From contig JAGYJQ010000001.1 of assembly GCA_018401935.1 (NCBI GenBank), forward strand, positions 124,001-188,000: a stretch of DNA of 64,000 nt, read 5' to 3'. Under the pieces are notes generated by a model that worked only from the letters and a program-made list of their open reading frames with translations, did no database searches and was not told the origin of the DNA. A program made the position numbers and the translations under genes. This stretch comes from Balneolaceae bacterium (GTDB lineage: Bacteria > Bacteroidota > Rhodothermia > Balneolales > Balneolaceae). Shown one piece after another: positions 1-8,683 of this stretch. How positions within the stretch are numbered: position 1 is the first letter of the stretch; each line of letters starts with the position of its first letter.

Positions 1-798
1 TTTTCTGCCGTTAATACTCAAAATAATAAACTATTCTATTCCTTAGCTGCTACAAATCCTTTACAAGAATCGGGTGTTTTATTGATATTAAAACTTCGAC
101 CCAAGTCTGCTCGTATTGGTCAGATTGAAATAACTGAGCATCAATTTAATGAATTAGCGGTTCAGACTGTGGCAATACGCTCCAATGTGGTCACTTTTGG
201 CAATACCCCACCAAGTTTAATAGGTTTACCGGATACCTTACGGTTCAATCAAAACGACACCTTATTTTTTGCTCTAGGTGAGGTCATTCAAGATTCGGAT
301 GATTCGTTTTCAGAACTCAATTTTGAACTCAATCTTTCGCCACCAGTAATTGTGGTAGAACTTGTAGATTCTACGGAGAGTTTACTTATTTACTCGCCCA
401 TCTATGTGGGAGAAGTGGTGCTAAGTGGCAAGGTAACGGATCAGGAAGGTTTATTTGCTGAGTTTTCGGTGATCATTATCATCGAGCAAGCTGTTTCTAA
501 TGAATCGAGTGCAGAGCAAAGTGGATTTCCAACAAGCATTCAACTTGAGCAAAATTTCCCAAACCCATTTAATCCAACTACGTCAATTAGTTTCGAAGTT
601 TTCCAAGCTAGTCATGTGAGTGTGCGAATATATGATCTAATGGGAAGGGAGGTAGATGTGTTATGGAACAAATACACTGCTGCAGGACGCTATCAGCTAG
701 CATTTGAAGCGACAAATCTTGCCACAGGTACCTATGTTTATCGCTTAGTAGCTGGTAATGGAGTAGTACAGTCAAAAAAAATGACCTTGATTAAGTAA
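1..798 (+). CDS. Secreted protein with type IX secretion C-terminal sorting domain (5' truncated by window edge)
   Basis: The frame is open from base 1, so this is the last 265 residues of a longer protein and its start is outside the window; a TTG at 82 is only an internal codon. The first ~50 visible residues look like the end of a cohesin-like beta domain (inference). About 100 residues of Ig/cadherin-like beta structure follow. The last ~88 residues are a type A T9SS sorting tail, with FPNPFNPTT, then a YDLMGREV strand and a GTYVYRL strand, ending in KKMTLIK. In this family the tail directs export across the outer membrane and is then removed or anchored. The passenger function cannot be told from this fragment. 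It is convergent with the next gene. Confidence 0.85.
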   Translation, partial: FSAVNTQNNKLFYSLAATNPLQESGVLLILKLRPKSARIGQIEITEHQFNELAVQTVAIRSNVVTFGNTPPSLIGLPDTLRFNQNDTLFFALGEVIQDSDDSFSELNFELNLSPPVIVVELVDSTESLLIYSPIYVGEVVLSGKVTDQEGLFAEFSVIIIIEQAVSNESSAEQSGFPTSIQLEQNFPNPFNPTTSISFEVFQASHVSVRIYDLMGREVDVLWNKYTAAGRYQLAFEATNLATGTYVYRLVAGNGVVQSKKMTLIK

Positions 799-830
799 GC
801 CTAAGTGCAGGCAGCTTCAAGGCACTCGCA

Positions 831-2111
831 TTATTTAGGGCCTAGCTTTATAGCATAAAGCGGATCAAAGCGGGCTCCAATTCTAGCAGGAATCCAAGAG
901 GCTAGAGTGCAAAGCGTAATGGTCACAACGGGAACAATCAAAAAATCAAGTAAGTGAGGGGACACGGGAGCAACCGACATGTAATAGTTTTCCTCTGAAA
1001 GACGAATGAGTTCGAATTCGCTTTGTAGAAAAACAAAAGCGAGACTTATTCCCATTCCAATGAGTAGGCCAATGATAGAAACCCAGAGGCCTTCGACCAG
1101 AAATATTCGTTGTATTTGTTGCTGTGTTGCCCCAAGAGTTCGAAGAACGCCTATGTCTTGCGTTCGTTCTAAGACCATCATTAGTATGGCCCCTATGAGA
1201 TTGAAGGCTGCTACTAAAATCATCACCCCTATGACTAGAGGAATGATGTTTTCTTGTAATTCGACCCAAGCAAACAGGTTTCCGTATCGATTTTCGATGG
1301 TTTCGCTGTAGTACGGGAAGCTTATTTTTTGATCTAACACCCGATCAAATGCATCAATAGAGCTGAGTGATGCATTCTGAATTCGAAGTTCAAGATCTTG
1401 GGCCTGCGGTGAGGGTATAGAAAGTAATTCGCGAACTGTTTCCAAGTTTGCAAGGGCATATTGGCCGTCAAAAAACTCAATTCCTGTATTATAAATGTGA
1501 CTAACATGAAATTGTTTTAGTTCAGGGCTTCCAAAGGTGTCACTGGTAGATTTATCTGTAACCGAGTACACAATGATTCGGTCACCTATGCTCACTCCTA
1601 AATCTTGGGCAATATCTTGTCCTAGTACCATACCATTTAGTGGGGGGCGACTCACTTCTGGTGCTGTTATTACTGCTGATGCAACTTCGGAAGTTGATGT
1701 CGGGATGGAGCTAGTCTCTAAATAGGGGCTAATAGAGGGATCTTCCAGCACATTGGGAACACCTTTTATCATTGCACCAGTAATTCGGTCTTGAAATTGT
1801 ATGATAACCTGCCCCCGTATGACTGGAGCAACGGAAGCGATACCTTCCAGATCTTGTAGATAGGTTTGAAGCGTATCGGCCCGATAAAGTGGTTGGTTAG
1901 AAAAACTGGTAACAGTAATATGTGGAGCAAAATTGATGACTTTCTCTTGAATGGTCTCTTTGAACCCATGCACAATGGATAGGGCGATTAGTAAGCCAGC
2001 CGAACCTATGGCTACCCCAGTTATAGACATAGTTTTTATGAACGATATAAAGCCATTACCACTTCGTTTACCCCAGAAGTATCGATAGGCCAAAAATCGC
2101 TCCATACCCAT
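831..2111 (-). CDS. LolC/LolE-family lipoprotein-releasing ABC transporter permease
   Basis: This is a 426-residue inner-membrane permease of the FtsX/LolCE fold. It has one N-terminal membrane segment (about 20-45), a large periplasmic domain (about 50-270) and three membrane segments in the last 150 residues, ending in the conserved PARIGARFDPLYAIK region. Known members extract outer-membrane lipoproteins from the inner membrane and hand them to LolA, using the LolD ATPase. No ATPase is adjacent; a LolD-type protein is encoded at 27534-28214. The gene lies two bases after the lysS stop, so the two are probably co-transcribed. ATG codons at 2111 and 2105 are both possible starts. LolC and LolE cannot be told apart here. 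Confidence 0.87.
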   Translation of the reverse strand: MGMERFLAYRYFWGKRSGNGFISFIKTMSITGVAIGSAGLLIALSIVHGFKETIQEKVINFAPHITVTSFSNQPLYRADTLQTYLQDLEGIASVAPVIRGQVIIQFQDRITGAMIKGVPNVLEDPSISPYLETSSIPTSTSEVASAVITAPEVSRPPLNGMVLGQDIAQDLGVSIGDRIIVYSVTDKSTSDTFGSPELKQFHVSHIYNTGIEFFDGQYALANLETVRELLSIPSPQAQDLELRIQNASLSSIDAFDRVLDQKISFPYYSETIENRYGNLFAWVELQENIIPLVIGVMILVAAFNLIGAILMMVLERTQDIGVLRTLGATQQQIQRIFLVEGLWVSIIGLLIGMGISLAFVFLQSEFELIRLSEENYYMSVAPVSPHLLDFLIVPVVTITLCTLASWIPARIGARFDPLYAIKLGPK

Positions 2112-2113
2112 GA

Positions 2114-3640
2114 TTATTCCGGCTTCATCTGTGGGAAGAAGAGTACATCCCTAATGGATTCTGAATTGGTCATAATCATGGATAGTCGATCAATCCCAAT
2201 TCCTATTCCCGCGGTAGGTGGCATACCATATTCTAGGGCTCTTAAAAAGTCTTCATCTATAGCCATCGCCTCATGATCGCCGCCCGCTCGTAGGGATGCT
2301 TGGGCTTCGAGACGTTCTCGCTGATCCACTGGATCGTTGAGCTCGGTATAGGCATTCGCGATTTCCTTGCCGTTACAAATACACTCAAAGCGCTCTACTA
2401 AACCCTCTTTGCTACGATGCTTTTTGGTCAGGGGGCTCATCTCCACAGGGTAGTCGGTAATAAAGGTAGGTTGGATGAGTTTAGGCTCTACATAGGTTCC
2501 GAATATTTCATCGATAATTTTGGCAACACCAAAGCTCTCGTCCATTTCTACATGGAGTTCCTTGGCGATATTCTTTAATTCACCCAAATTTTTACCGTAT
2601 AACTGATGCCCGGTATATTGCTCTATGGCGTCAAACATAGGGATTCTTGGCCAAGGAGAGCTGAAGTCAATGATGTGTTCTCCCACGGTAACTTTTGGAC
2701 TGCCATGAAGTTCTTTAGCTACATTTTCAATCATTTTTTCGGTGAAATCCATCATCCACTCATAATCTTTGTAGGCCACATATAATTCAACCTGAGTAAA
2801 TTCAGGATTATGAAACCGAGAAAGACCCTCATTTCTGAAGTCTTTAGAAAATTCGTACACCCCATCAAAACCGCCTACAATAAGGCGCTTTAAATACAAT
2901 TCATTAGCTATGCGCAAATACAAGTCCATATCCAGCGTGTTATGATGAGTAACAAATGGCCTGGCGGATGCTCCACCATAGATGGGTTGTAGGATAGGCG
3001 TTTCAACTTCTAGATATCCTCGTTCGTTCATGAAGTTACGCATGCTTTGCACCATTTTTGTGCGCAAAATAAAGGTTTTTTTAACCTCTGGATTAACAAT
3101 TAGGTCTACATAGCGTTGGCGGTACCGGAGTTCTTTATCCGAAAAAGCGTCGTAGGTTATTTTTTCTCCTTGCTCGTTTTCCACTTCTTTTGGGGTAGGC
3201 AGAGGACGCAGTGTTTTAGTTAATAATTGAAATTGCTCTGCATGTACAGTGGTCTCGCCTGTTCGGGTTTTAAATACAAATCCTGTTACCCCGACTATAT
3301 CACCAATATCCACCAATTTTTTGAAGACCGTATTATAGGCTTCCACGCCTACATCATCCCGTCGAATATACACTTGAAGGGTGCCTTGACTGTCTTGAAT
3401 ATGGAAAAATGCTGCTTTTCCCATAATACGACGGGCCATAACCCGCCCAGCTATTGACACTAAGGCTTTGTTCGCATCGCCTTCTTCGCTGATTAGGCTT
3501 TCATCGGAAATAACCTCTGAACTGCTGTGTGTTTGATTGAACTCCGGGGGATAGGGATTTACGCCCATTTCGATTAGTTGGGCTCTTTTTTCCCTGCGGA
3601 TTTGTTCTTGTTCAGAATGAGAGAGTTCCTGATTAGACAT
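2114..3640 (-). CDS. lysS: Lysyl-tRNA synthetase, class II
   Basis: LysS charges tRNA-Lys with lysine in the cytoplasm. The 508-residue length is normal for class II LysS. An N-terminal OB-fold anticodon-binding domain covers about 60-165. The class II catalytic core follows, with motif 2 visible as [18 protein letters not shown] (about 265-282) and motif 3 as GIGIGIDRL near 480. The C-terminus LFFPQMKPE is typical. It starts at an ATG at 3640 and is the first gene of a unit with the LolC/E permease. It is divergent from the PPTase gene across 136 bp in which I recognise no promoter element. Confidence 0.97.
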   Translation of the reverse strand: MSNQELSHSEQEQIRREKRAQLIEMGVNPYPPEFNQTHSSSEVISDESLISEEGDANKALVSIAGRVMARRIMGKAAFFHIQDSQGTLQVYIRRDDVGVEAYNTVFKKLVDIGDIVGVTGFVFKTRTGETTVHAEQFQLLTKTLRPLPTPKEVENEQGEKITYDAFSDKELRYRQRYVDLIVNPEVKKTFILRTKMVQSMRNFMNERGYLEVETPILQPIYGGASARPFVTHHNTLDMDLYLRIANELYLKRLIVGGFDGVYEFSKDFRNEGLSRFHNPEFTQVELYVAYKDYEWMMDFTEKMIENVAKELHGSPKVTVGEHIIDFSSPWPRIPMFDAIEQYTGHQLYGKNLGELKNIAKELHVEMDESFGVAKIIDEIFGTYVEPKLIQPTFITDYPVEMSPLTKKHRSKEGLVERFECICNGKEIANAYTELNDPVDQRERLEAQASLRAGGDHEAMAIDEDFLRALEYGMPPTAGIGIGIDRLSMIMTNSESIRDVLFFPQMKPE

Positions 3641-3776
3641 AAAAGATTGAGTAGTGGTTTAGACAGATAGTTAGGTAGATGATTAACTAAATCATGGAAG
3701 TACGGACTTGTACGAAGCCCGCATTATTTACCGGTGTAAAATACCGAAATCCTAACTAAGTTATGGCTATCTATTT

Positions 3777-4592
3777 ATGAGTAAGATTAGCCCCCATATT
3801 TATCTTTATATATCACCAAGATCACAAGTTCCTGTCTCGGAGCTTAGAGTGCTGGATCAACTAAACAGCTTTTTGGCCGAAGATCAATATAATCGCCTAG
3901 AAAAAATAAGCACCCAAACCAGAAAAGAAGAGTTTTTGGGCGTTCGAAGCATGTTATTAGAGTTATACCAAAATTATGAACGTAGCCTGGGGCAGTCGCC
4001 CACTTCCCGTGCTGCTGTAGAATTAACTCAGGATGCACTTGGTAGACCCTATCTTAGGCTTGCAACGGTGTTGTCTCGGGATAATGAGGGAAGTCTTAAT
4101 GCTAGAATCAGTGGGAAAGAGCTACTTAACGATACGGTTCCATCGGTATCCTTGAGCCATTCCAAACAGTGGCTAGCGGCTGCTCTAGGGGTGGGTTCCA
4201 GCATAGGTATAGACATAGAAACGCCCAATCGAACGGTTTCAGACGCTCTTAAAAGGCGATTTTTCAACCAGCAAGAAATTCAGTTGGGTGTTTTTTTTGA
4301 GCATCCAGTATGGTTATGGGTGATCAAAGAAGCAGTGGTGAAATGCATAGGGAAGGGCATTCAGGCGGACTTGACTAAGGTAGTTGTGCAGATGGCGCCC
4401 GCGGAAGCATTAACCCGGGAGAATTGGAATATTGAGTGGCATCCAAGCACGCCAAGGGGGGAGGAGATGGAGTATGGGTTTTATGCAAGCTACGCAACAC
4501 AGGAGTTGTTTGAGGGGAAGATACGTATTACTCCGTCCTACGTATGCGCATTCGCGGTTCCTATACTAAACGAAGCAGGAAATAATGAATAA
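3777..4592 (+). CDS. 4'-phosphopantetheinyl transferase superfamily protein (Sfp-like)
   Basis: This 271-residue protein should transfer 4'-phosphopantetheine from CoA to a serine on a carrier protein. The two family signatures are visible: GIDIETPNR near residue 140, holding the Mg-binding Asp and Glu, and WVIKEAVVKCIGKG near 182. The length and the N-terminal half, which starts with poorly conserved sequence, resemble Sfp/HetI-type rather than the short AcpS type. No polyketide or non-ribosomal peptide synthase gene is nearby, so the target is probably fatty-acid ACP or an unlinked carrier (inference). Its stop overlaps the next start by 8 bases, so the two are probably translated as a pair. 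Confidence 0.88.
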   Translation: MSKISPHIYLYISPRSQVPVSELRVLDQLNSFLAEDQYNRLEKISTQTRKEEFLGVRSMLLELYQNYERSLGQSPTSRAAVELTQDALGRPYLRLATVLSRDNEGSLNARISGKELLNDTVPSVSLSHSKQWLAAALGVGSSIGIDIETPNRTVSDALKRRFFNQQEIQLGVFFEHPVWLWVIKEAVVKCIGKGIQADLTKVVVQMAPAEALTRENWNIEWHPSTPRGEEMEYGFYASYATQELFEGKIRITPSYVCAFAVPILNEAGNNE

Positions 4593-5451
4593 AACAGTTT
4601 TATCGGTATGTATTATCGGACAGGGTCGGGTAGGGAAGTTTTTTGAGGCCTTGTTAAAGCCAATGAAAGGAGTTCGTGTTCTTGTCAAGCATAAGTATGA
4701 ACCGAGTTATCCTGTGGCTGATGTATTCCTGATTTGTGTACAAGATCATTGGGTATCCAAGGTGGTGGAGGAGTTGGTTTTGCACGAGCAAGATCAGGAC
4801 TTTTCTGCTGTGCATTGCTCAGGAATTCTGCCCTTGGATGTACTGGCACCTTTGGTGAAAATGAATGCTGAGAGGGGTCGAACGGAAGGGGTTGATGATG
4901 GGGATAAGTCTGAAAATGAGTTCAATAAAATTGCTGTACTGCATCCACTTGCGCCTATTAGCTCACATACAGTATCAGCTGAAAATATTCTGTTTGATGC
5001 TATTGGCGACCCCGAATTGTTATTGATTTTTGAACACTGGTGCATGGAATGGGGAGCCCGATTTTTGAAGGTGGATGGGCATCAGAAAAAAGTTCTTCAT
5101 ACCGCAGCGGTAATGAGTTGTAACTACCTTACTACTTTATATGGAATGGTGGGCGATTTCTTAGAGGCAGAACAATTTAGCAAGGTAGAAGTGAGGCAGA
5201 TTCTAGCAGCATCAATGGGGCGAACATTGGAACAACTTAATGGAATGTCTGTGGAACAAGCTATGACAGGCCCCATCATCAGAGGTGATATTGATACCAT
5301 TCGTGAGCATTTAGCAATGTTAAAACACGACCAGCAGCGTTTGGCGTTGTATAAAAACCTAGGAAATAGTACTATAGATATGATATCCCAGTTTGAACTT
5401 AAGCCAAGTGAGGATAGAATGGAAGTAATGCGTGAGTTGTTTAGTAGTTAA
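4585..5451 (+). CDS. Rossmann-like and DUF2520 domain-containing protein
   Basis: This 288-residue protein begins with a nucleotide-binding fold: IGQGRVGKFF at about 11-20, then VFLICVQDHWV. The sequence AVHCSGILPLDVL and a C-terminal helical DUF2520 domain follow, an arrangement shared with NADP-dependent oxidoreductases of the F420/ketopantoate-reductase type. The biochemical role of the family is not established. The segment around residues 98-113 (RGRTEGVDDGDKSENE) is an acidic insertion in the Rossmann half. Its ATG overlaps the PPTase stop by 8 bases (ATGAATAA), pointing to coupled expression. Confidence 0.85.
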   Translation: MNKTVLSVCIIGQGRVGKFFEALLKPMKGVRVLVKHKYEPSYPVADVFLICVQDHWVSKVVEELVLHEQDQDFSAVHCSGILPLDVLAPLVKMNAERGRTEGVDDGDKSENEFNKIAVLHPLAPISSHTVSAENILFDAIGDPELLLIFEHWCMEWGARFLKVDGHQKKVLHTAAVMSCNYLTTLYGMVGDFLEAEQFSKVEVRQILAASMGRTLEQLNGMSVEQAMTGPIIRGDIDTIREHLAMLKHDQQRLALYKNLGNSTIDMISQFELKPSEDRMEVMRELFSS

Positions 5452-5474
5452 ATGTACAGTTATAACACTATTTG

Positions 5475-6056
5475 ATGATGAGAATACATTTTTTTTTACG
5501 ACGGGTTCATTTACGAAAGGTTAATGTAAGACGGGTGGCTGTTGGTGCTGTTGTTGTTTTAGCTTTTGCACTGGCCAGCTGGTCATGTACTCAAAACCCA
5601 GACCTTGAGCTCAAGCAACAGAGTAATGAATCAGCATCCATCCTAGAAAATGCAACAGTAAATGAAATTCAAACCCATATAGCTAGGTTCAAAGGGAAAA
5701 AACCGGTGCTAGTCAATATTTGGGCTACTTGGTGTTTACCCTGTGTGGAAGAGTTTCCGTATATCATGGATCTAAAGCAGCAGTACGGTGAGGCTTTTGA
5801 GTTGGTGTTTATTTCTGCGGACTTTGAAGAGGCTAGAGCTGAAGCCACTGATTTCTTAAAGGAACAGGGAGTTGATTTCACTACCTTTTTTAAGCAGGGT
5901 AAGGACAATGATTTTATTGCAGGGATATCTGAAAAGTGGTCCGGCGCCATTCCTTATACCTTAATTATTGACAAAGATGGAGTCACTCATACCGAGTGGG
6001 AAGGAAAGGCAGATTACCAAGACTTTGAACATGCATTACTAGAAGTGATCAAATAG
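5475..6056 (+). CDS. TlpA-like thioredoxin-fold lipoprotein
   Basis: Thioredoxin-fold disulfide reductase of the TlpA/ResA group, probably anchored facing the periplasm. Counting from a TTG at 5472, an arginine-rich N-terminus leads to a hydrophobic stretch and a lipobox-like LASWSC with Cys39; the active site WCLPC sits at 87-91 inside NIWATWCLPC. The C-terminal part (YTLIIDKDG, then WEGKAD) is typical of the fold. Tandem ATG codons at 5475 and 5478 are more likely starts than the TTG at 5472. The next gene encodes a second redoxin, but 46 bp separate them. Confidence 0.88.
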   Translation: MMRIHFFLRRVHLRKVNVRRVAVGAVVVLAFALASWSCTQNPDLELKQQSNESASILENATVNEIQTHIARFKGKKPVLVNIWATWCLPCVEEFPYIMDLKQQYGEAFELVFISADFEEARAEATDFLKEQGVDFTTFFKQGKDNDFIAGISEKWSGAIPYTLIIDKDGVTHTEWEGKADYQDFEHALLEVIK

Positions 6057-6102
6057 ATCAGATTAATTCAATAAAAAAACAACGAATAATTATTTAAGCA
6101 GT

Positions 6103-6732
6103 ATGAAACAACACATGGTTCAACAAGTGCTAAAAAGTTCATTAATAATCGCATTATTCGCGGTCTCTAGCTTAGCTGCTCAGGATATTCAGCAACTCCC
6201 ATTAGGAAGCACCTTACCCCTGGGTGATGTACAAATGGAGGATATCTCAGGTCGGAACCTTAGCTTAAATGAGGTAAAGGGGGATAATGGCTTACTGGTT
6301 ATTTTTTCATGCAACACCTGCCCATGGGTTGTAAAATGGGAAGATAGGTATCCTGTGGTGCAAGAACTGGCCGAGGCAAACGATATTGGGATGATTCTGT
6401 TAAATCCAAATGAGGACTACAGAGATAAAGGAGATGGAATGCAAGACATGATTTTGTACGCGGAAAAAGCAGGGTATACTCTTCCTTATGTGTTAGACAA
6501 AAATCACCGAGTCGCCGATGCCTTTGGCGCTTCGCGCACTCCTCATGTGTATCTGTTCGACGCGAAGGATAGGCTGGTATATGTGGGTGCTATTGATGAT
6601 AATGCAAACAGCGCTGCAGAAGTGGAGGATTTTTATATAAAAGACGCTATCGAACAATTATCCGCAGGTCAAGCCATAACTCGTGCCTCTACAAAATCCA
6701 TTGGCTGTACCATTAAAAGGCTAAGTAACTAA
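6103..6732 (+). CDS. Exported thioredoxin-like/redoxin-family protein
   Basis: A 209-residue protein with a Sec signal peptide (hydrophobic to about residue 25, ending SSLAAQ) and a redoxin domain. The CxxC site is Cys70-Asn-Thr-Cys73 within FSCNTCPWVVKWEDRY, a form seen in AhpC/TSA-like redoxins of Bacteroidota that attack with a CxxC pair. SRTPHVYLFD supplies the cis-proline loop. It is probably a periplasmic thiol oxidoreductase; the substrate is unknown. It follows the TlpA-like lipoprotein on the same strand. Confidence 0.82.
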   Translation: MKQHMVQQVLKSSLIIALFAVSSLAAQDIQQLPLGSTLPLGDVQMEDISGRNLSLNEVKGDNGLLVIFSCNTCPWVVKWEDRYPVVQELAEANDIGMILLNPNEDYRDKGDGMQDMILYAEKAGYTLPYVLDKNHRVADAFGASRTPHVYLFDAKDRLVYVGAIDDNANSAAEVEDFYIKDAIEQLSAGQAITRASTKSIGCTIKRLSN

Positions 6733-6750
6733 TATGTAGAAAAAGCAGTA

Positions 6751-6786
6751 TTTTAGGGGACTATTTAATGTAACCTAGCCCCAAAA
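6751..6786 (+). promoter_or_regulatory. Candidate leader hairpin upstream of queD
   Basis: In the 71-bp gap before queD, TTTT-A-GGGG (6751-6759) can pair with CCCC-A-AAA (6779-6786), with an A-A mismatch and a 19-base loop. The right arm ends 17 bases before the queD ATG, so folding could affect translation. Queuosine genes are often controlled by preQ1 riboswitches, but I cannot recognise a preQ1 consensus here. Confidence 0.25.
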
Positions 6787-6803
6787 CTTGCCCATAGATT
6801 ACT

Positions 6804-7193
6804 ATGCCTACTTGGACACTGCACACAGAATTTAAATTTGACGCGGCCCATTATATCGATGGGTATGATGGTAAGTGCGGACGAATGCACGGTCATACCT
6901 ACAAAGTTCACATGAAAGCAAAATCACATAAACTAAATCCCTCTGCCTATTTGAAAACCTCGGATATGGTTTGTGATTTCAAAGAATTAAAATGGGCGGC
7001 AAAAGACTCCGAAAGAGGTGGCTTTGATCACGGAGTTTTAAATGATCTTATGCAGGAAAATACCACAGCCGAACGAATTGCTGAATACATTCATCAAGAA
7101 ACCAAGAAGAGAATTCCTTCCGGGATAGAACTAGAAGTCACGGTATGGGAGACGGAGACCTCATGGGTCAGTTATACCGATAAAGATGTTTAA
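6804..7193 (+). CDS. queD: 6-carboxytetrahydropterin synthase (QueD/PTPS family)
   Basis: QueD converts dihydroneopterin triphosphate to 6-carboxy-tetrahydropterin, an early step of queuosine (7-deazaguanine) synthesis. The 129-residue length is standard. The zinc ligands are visible as His16 (AAHYIDG) and His29/His31 (GRMHGHTY), with catalytic Cys25 in KCGRMHGH; the C-terminal ETETSW holds the substrate-binding glutamate region. The next gene is queE, overlapping by 8 bases, which supports the QueD rather than the PTPS assignment. Confidence 0.94.
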   Translation: MPTWTLHTEFKFDAAHYIDGYDGKCGRMHGHTYKVHMKAKSHKLNPSAYLKTSDMVCDFKELKWAAKDSERGGFDHGVLNDLMQENTTAERIAEYIHQETKKRIPSGIELEVTVWETETSWVSYTDKDV

Positions 7194-7830
7194 CACCACT
7201 GCCATAGCCAGCGACCTAAAAAGTAGTTTCATGGAAGTGCACTACCCAATAATGGAGCATTTTTATACCATTCAAGGAGAGGGCTACCATACTGGTGCTC
7301 CAGCTTATTTTATACGAACGGCTGGGTGTGATGTGCAATGTTGGTGGTGTGATGTAAAAGATAGTTGGGATGGAGAAAAACACCCTTTAATTTCGGTGAA
7401 ATACCTTTGCGAGCAAGTAAAAGACTCGGGTGCTGACAAGGTGGTAATCACTGGGGGAGAACCTTTGCTGCATGATTTGCAACCCCTCACCACCGAGCTC
7501 AAAAAGTTAGCCGTAGATGTTCATATTGAAACCAGTGGGTCATCGCCTCTCTCAGGCACACTCGACTGGGTAACCCTGTCACCCAAACGTTTTAAAAAGC
7601 CTTTACCTGAAGTGTATGAGCACGTAGATGAATTAAAAGTAGTCGTATTAACCAATAAAGATATCGAATGGGCAGAATCAGAGGCTCAAAAGTGTCCTAA
7701 AACCGCTCGGCTTTACCTTCAACCCGAATGGGATACGGCCGAATCCATTCCTTTAATCGTCGATTATGTGAAAAAAAACCCTCAATGGGCGATAAGTTTA
7801 CAAACCCATAAGTTTCTAGATGTACCATGA
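7186..7830 (+). CDS. queE: 7-carboxy-7-deazaguanine synthase (radical SAM)
   Basis: QueE is the radical-SAM enzyme that converts the QueD product into 7-carboxy-7-deazaguanine. The protein is 214 residues long. The cluster motif CDVQCWWC gives Cys48, Cys52 and Cys55 in the CxxxCxxC spacing. It is preceded by the family hallmark YTIQGEGYHTG, and a GGEP motif follows (ITGGEPLLH). An ATG at 7231 would remove 15 poorly conserved residues and may be the true start; the ATG at 7186 overlaps queD by 8 bases. Its stop overlaps the SDR start as ATGA. Confidence 0.94.
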   Translation: MFNTTAIASDLKSSFMEVHYPIMEHFYTIQGEGYHTGAPAYFIRTAGCDVQCWWCDVKDSWDGEKHPLISVKYLCEQVKDSGADKVVITGGEPLLHDLQPLTTELKKLAVDVHIETSGSSPLSGTLDWVTLSPKRFKKPLPEVYEHVDELKVVVLTNKDIEWAESEAQKCPKTARLYLQPEWDTAESIPLIVDYVKKNPQWAISLQTHKFLDVP

Positions 7831-8540
7831 TTAATTCAACGAATGCGGTATGCATTACTGGGGCTTCTCGTGGAATAGGGCGAACGATAGCTCATGCATT
7901 TTCTACCAAGGGTTTTCCTCTCATTTTGACGGCGCGTTCGGTCGATCAGTTATCCAAAGTGAAAGAAGAATGCCTAGAAGCTGGGGCGTCACAAGTGGAG
8001 ATAATAGAGGTAGATTTCTTAGCGGATAATCCACTCCGGGAGTTGGAACAAACGCAGTCTGAGCCATCTATATTAATCAATAACGCAGGAGATTTTTTAT
8101 TTAAAGATCTGCAGGACTCAACCGATCACGATTACCTACATCAATTCTCTGTAAATGCCTTAGGAACCATCCGGGTTACCGATCATCTACTGCCCGTACT
8201 CAGCAGGCAAAAGCAGTCACTTATTGTGAATATTTGTTCCAAAGCATCCGTAGTTGGTTATGCTGATGCAAGTGCATACAGCGTAAGTAAGCATGCCCTC
8301 TATGGATATGGAAAGGCATTGCGGGCTCATCTTCTACACTTCGCCCCCCACGTTGCTTGTACAAATATACTTTTAGGTCAAACACTCTCTAGTTCGTGGG
8401 ATGGCTTAGATGTGGACCACGAGTTGTTAATTGACCCGGTTGATCTAGCGGAAGTGATCATTGCTCTAACCCGATTAGGTGCTCGAACAGTAGTGGAAGA
8501 AATGACCATTATGCCATCCAAAGGAGAGCTTCCAAGATGA
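7827..8540 (+). CDS. Short-chain dehydrogenase/reductase, possibly sepiapterin-reductase-like
   Basis: A 237-residue classical SDR that should use NAD(P)H. The nucleotide motif TGASRGIG is at 11-18, NNAG at 85-88, and the catalytic residues are Ser138, Tyr151 and Lys155 (YSVSK). The C-terminus carries RTVVEEMTIMPSKGEL, which resembles the end of bacterial sepiapterin reductases as I recall them. With queD and queE directly upstream (ATGA overlap), a pterin substrate is plausible, but this is inference; general SDRs share much of this sequence. The stop overlaps a small downstream ORF, again as ATGA. Confidence 0.85.
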   Translation: MINSTNAVCITGASRGIGRTIAHAFSTKGFPLILTARSVDQLSKVKEECLEAGASQVEIIEVDFLADNPLRELEQTQSEPSILINNAGDFLFKDLQDSTDHDYLHQFSVNALGTIRVTDHLLPVLSRQKQSLIVNICSKASVVGYADASAYSVSKHALYGYGKALRAHLLHFAPHVACTNILLGQTLSSSWDGLDVDHELLIDPVDLAEVIIALTRLGARTVVEEMTIMPSKGELPR

Positions 8541-8635
8541 AAGTATGGGCAACTACATCAAGCGTATGGGCAACTGCATCAAGCGTATGGGCAACTGCTT
8601 CAACCATAAAGGTAATTGAATCCAGTTATACCTAA
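8537..8635 (+). CDS. Candidate 32-residue heptapeptide-repeat mini-protein
   Basis: The ATG at 8537 overlaps the SDR stop as ATGA, and AAGGAG at 8521-8526 lies 10 bases upstream. The peptide is MKVWATT followed by two SSVWATA units and a diverged end (STIKVIESSYT). Each heptad comes from one 21-bp tandem DNA repeat, so the repeat keeps the frame. No family is recognised. It could be a chance reading of a non-coding repeat, since AAGGAG is also SDR coding sequence. The matching coupling style (ATGA, as between queE and SDR) is the main argument for real translation. Confidence 0.4.
   Translation: MKVWATTSSVWATASSVWATASTIKVIESSYT
8540..8602. repeat. Three tandem copies of a 21-bp repeat
   Basis: Copies lie at 8540-8560, 8561-8581 and 8582-8602. 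The last two differ by one base and the first differs from the second at three. A fourth diverged unit (about 13 of 21 matches) may follow at 8603-8623. The shared core is GTATGGGCAACT. It lies between the convergent SDR and purC genes and encodes the heptad of the candidate mini-protein. Confidence 0.9.
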
Positions 8636-8683
8636 CACACACATTATTTCATTTGCTCATTAAGCTAGTTAGCCTGTTAGAAC

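Noticed and set aside
6733-6803. preQ1 riboswitch before queD
   Set aside because: A hairpin is present but no preQ1 consensus could be recognised; listed only as a candidate leader structure.
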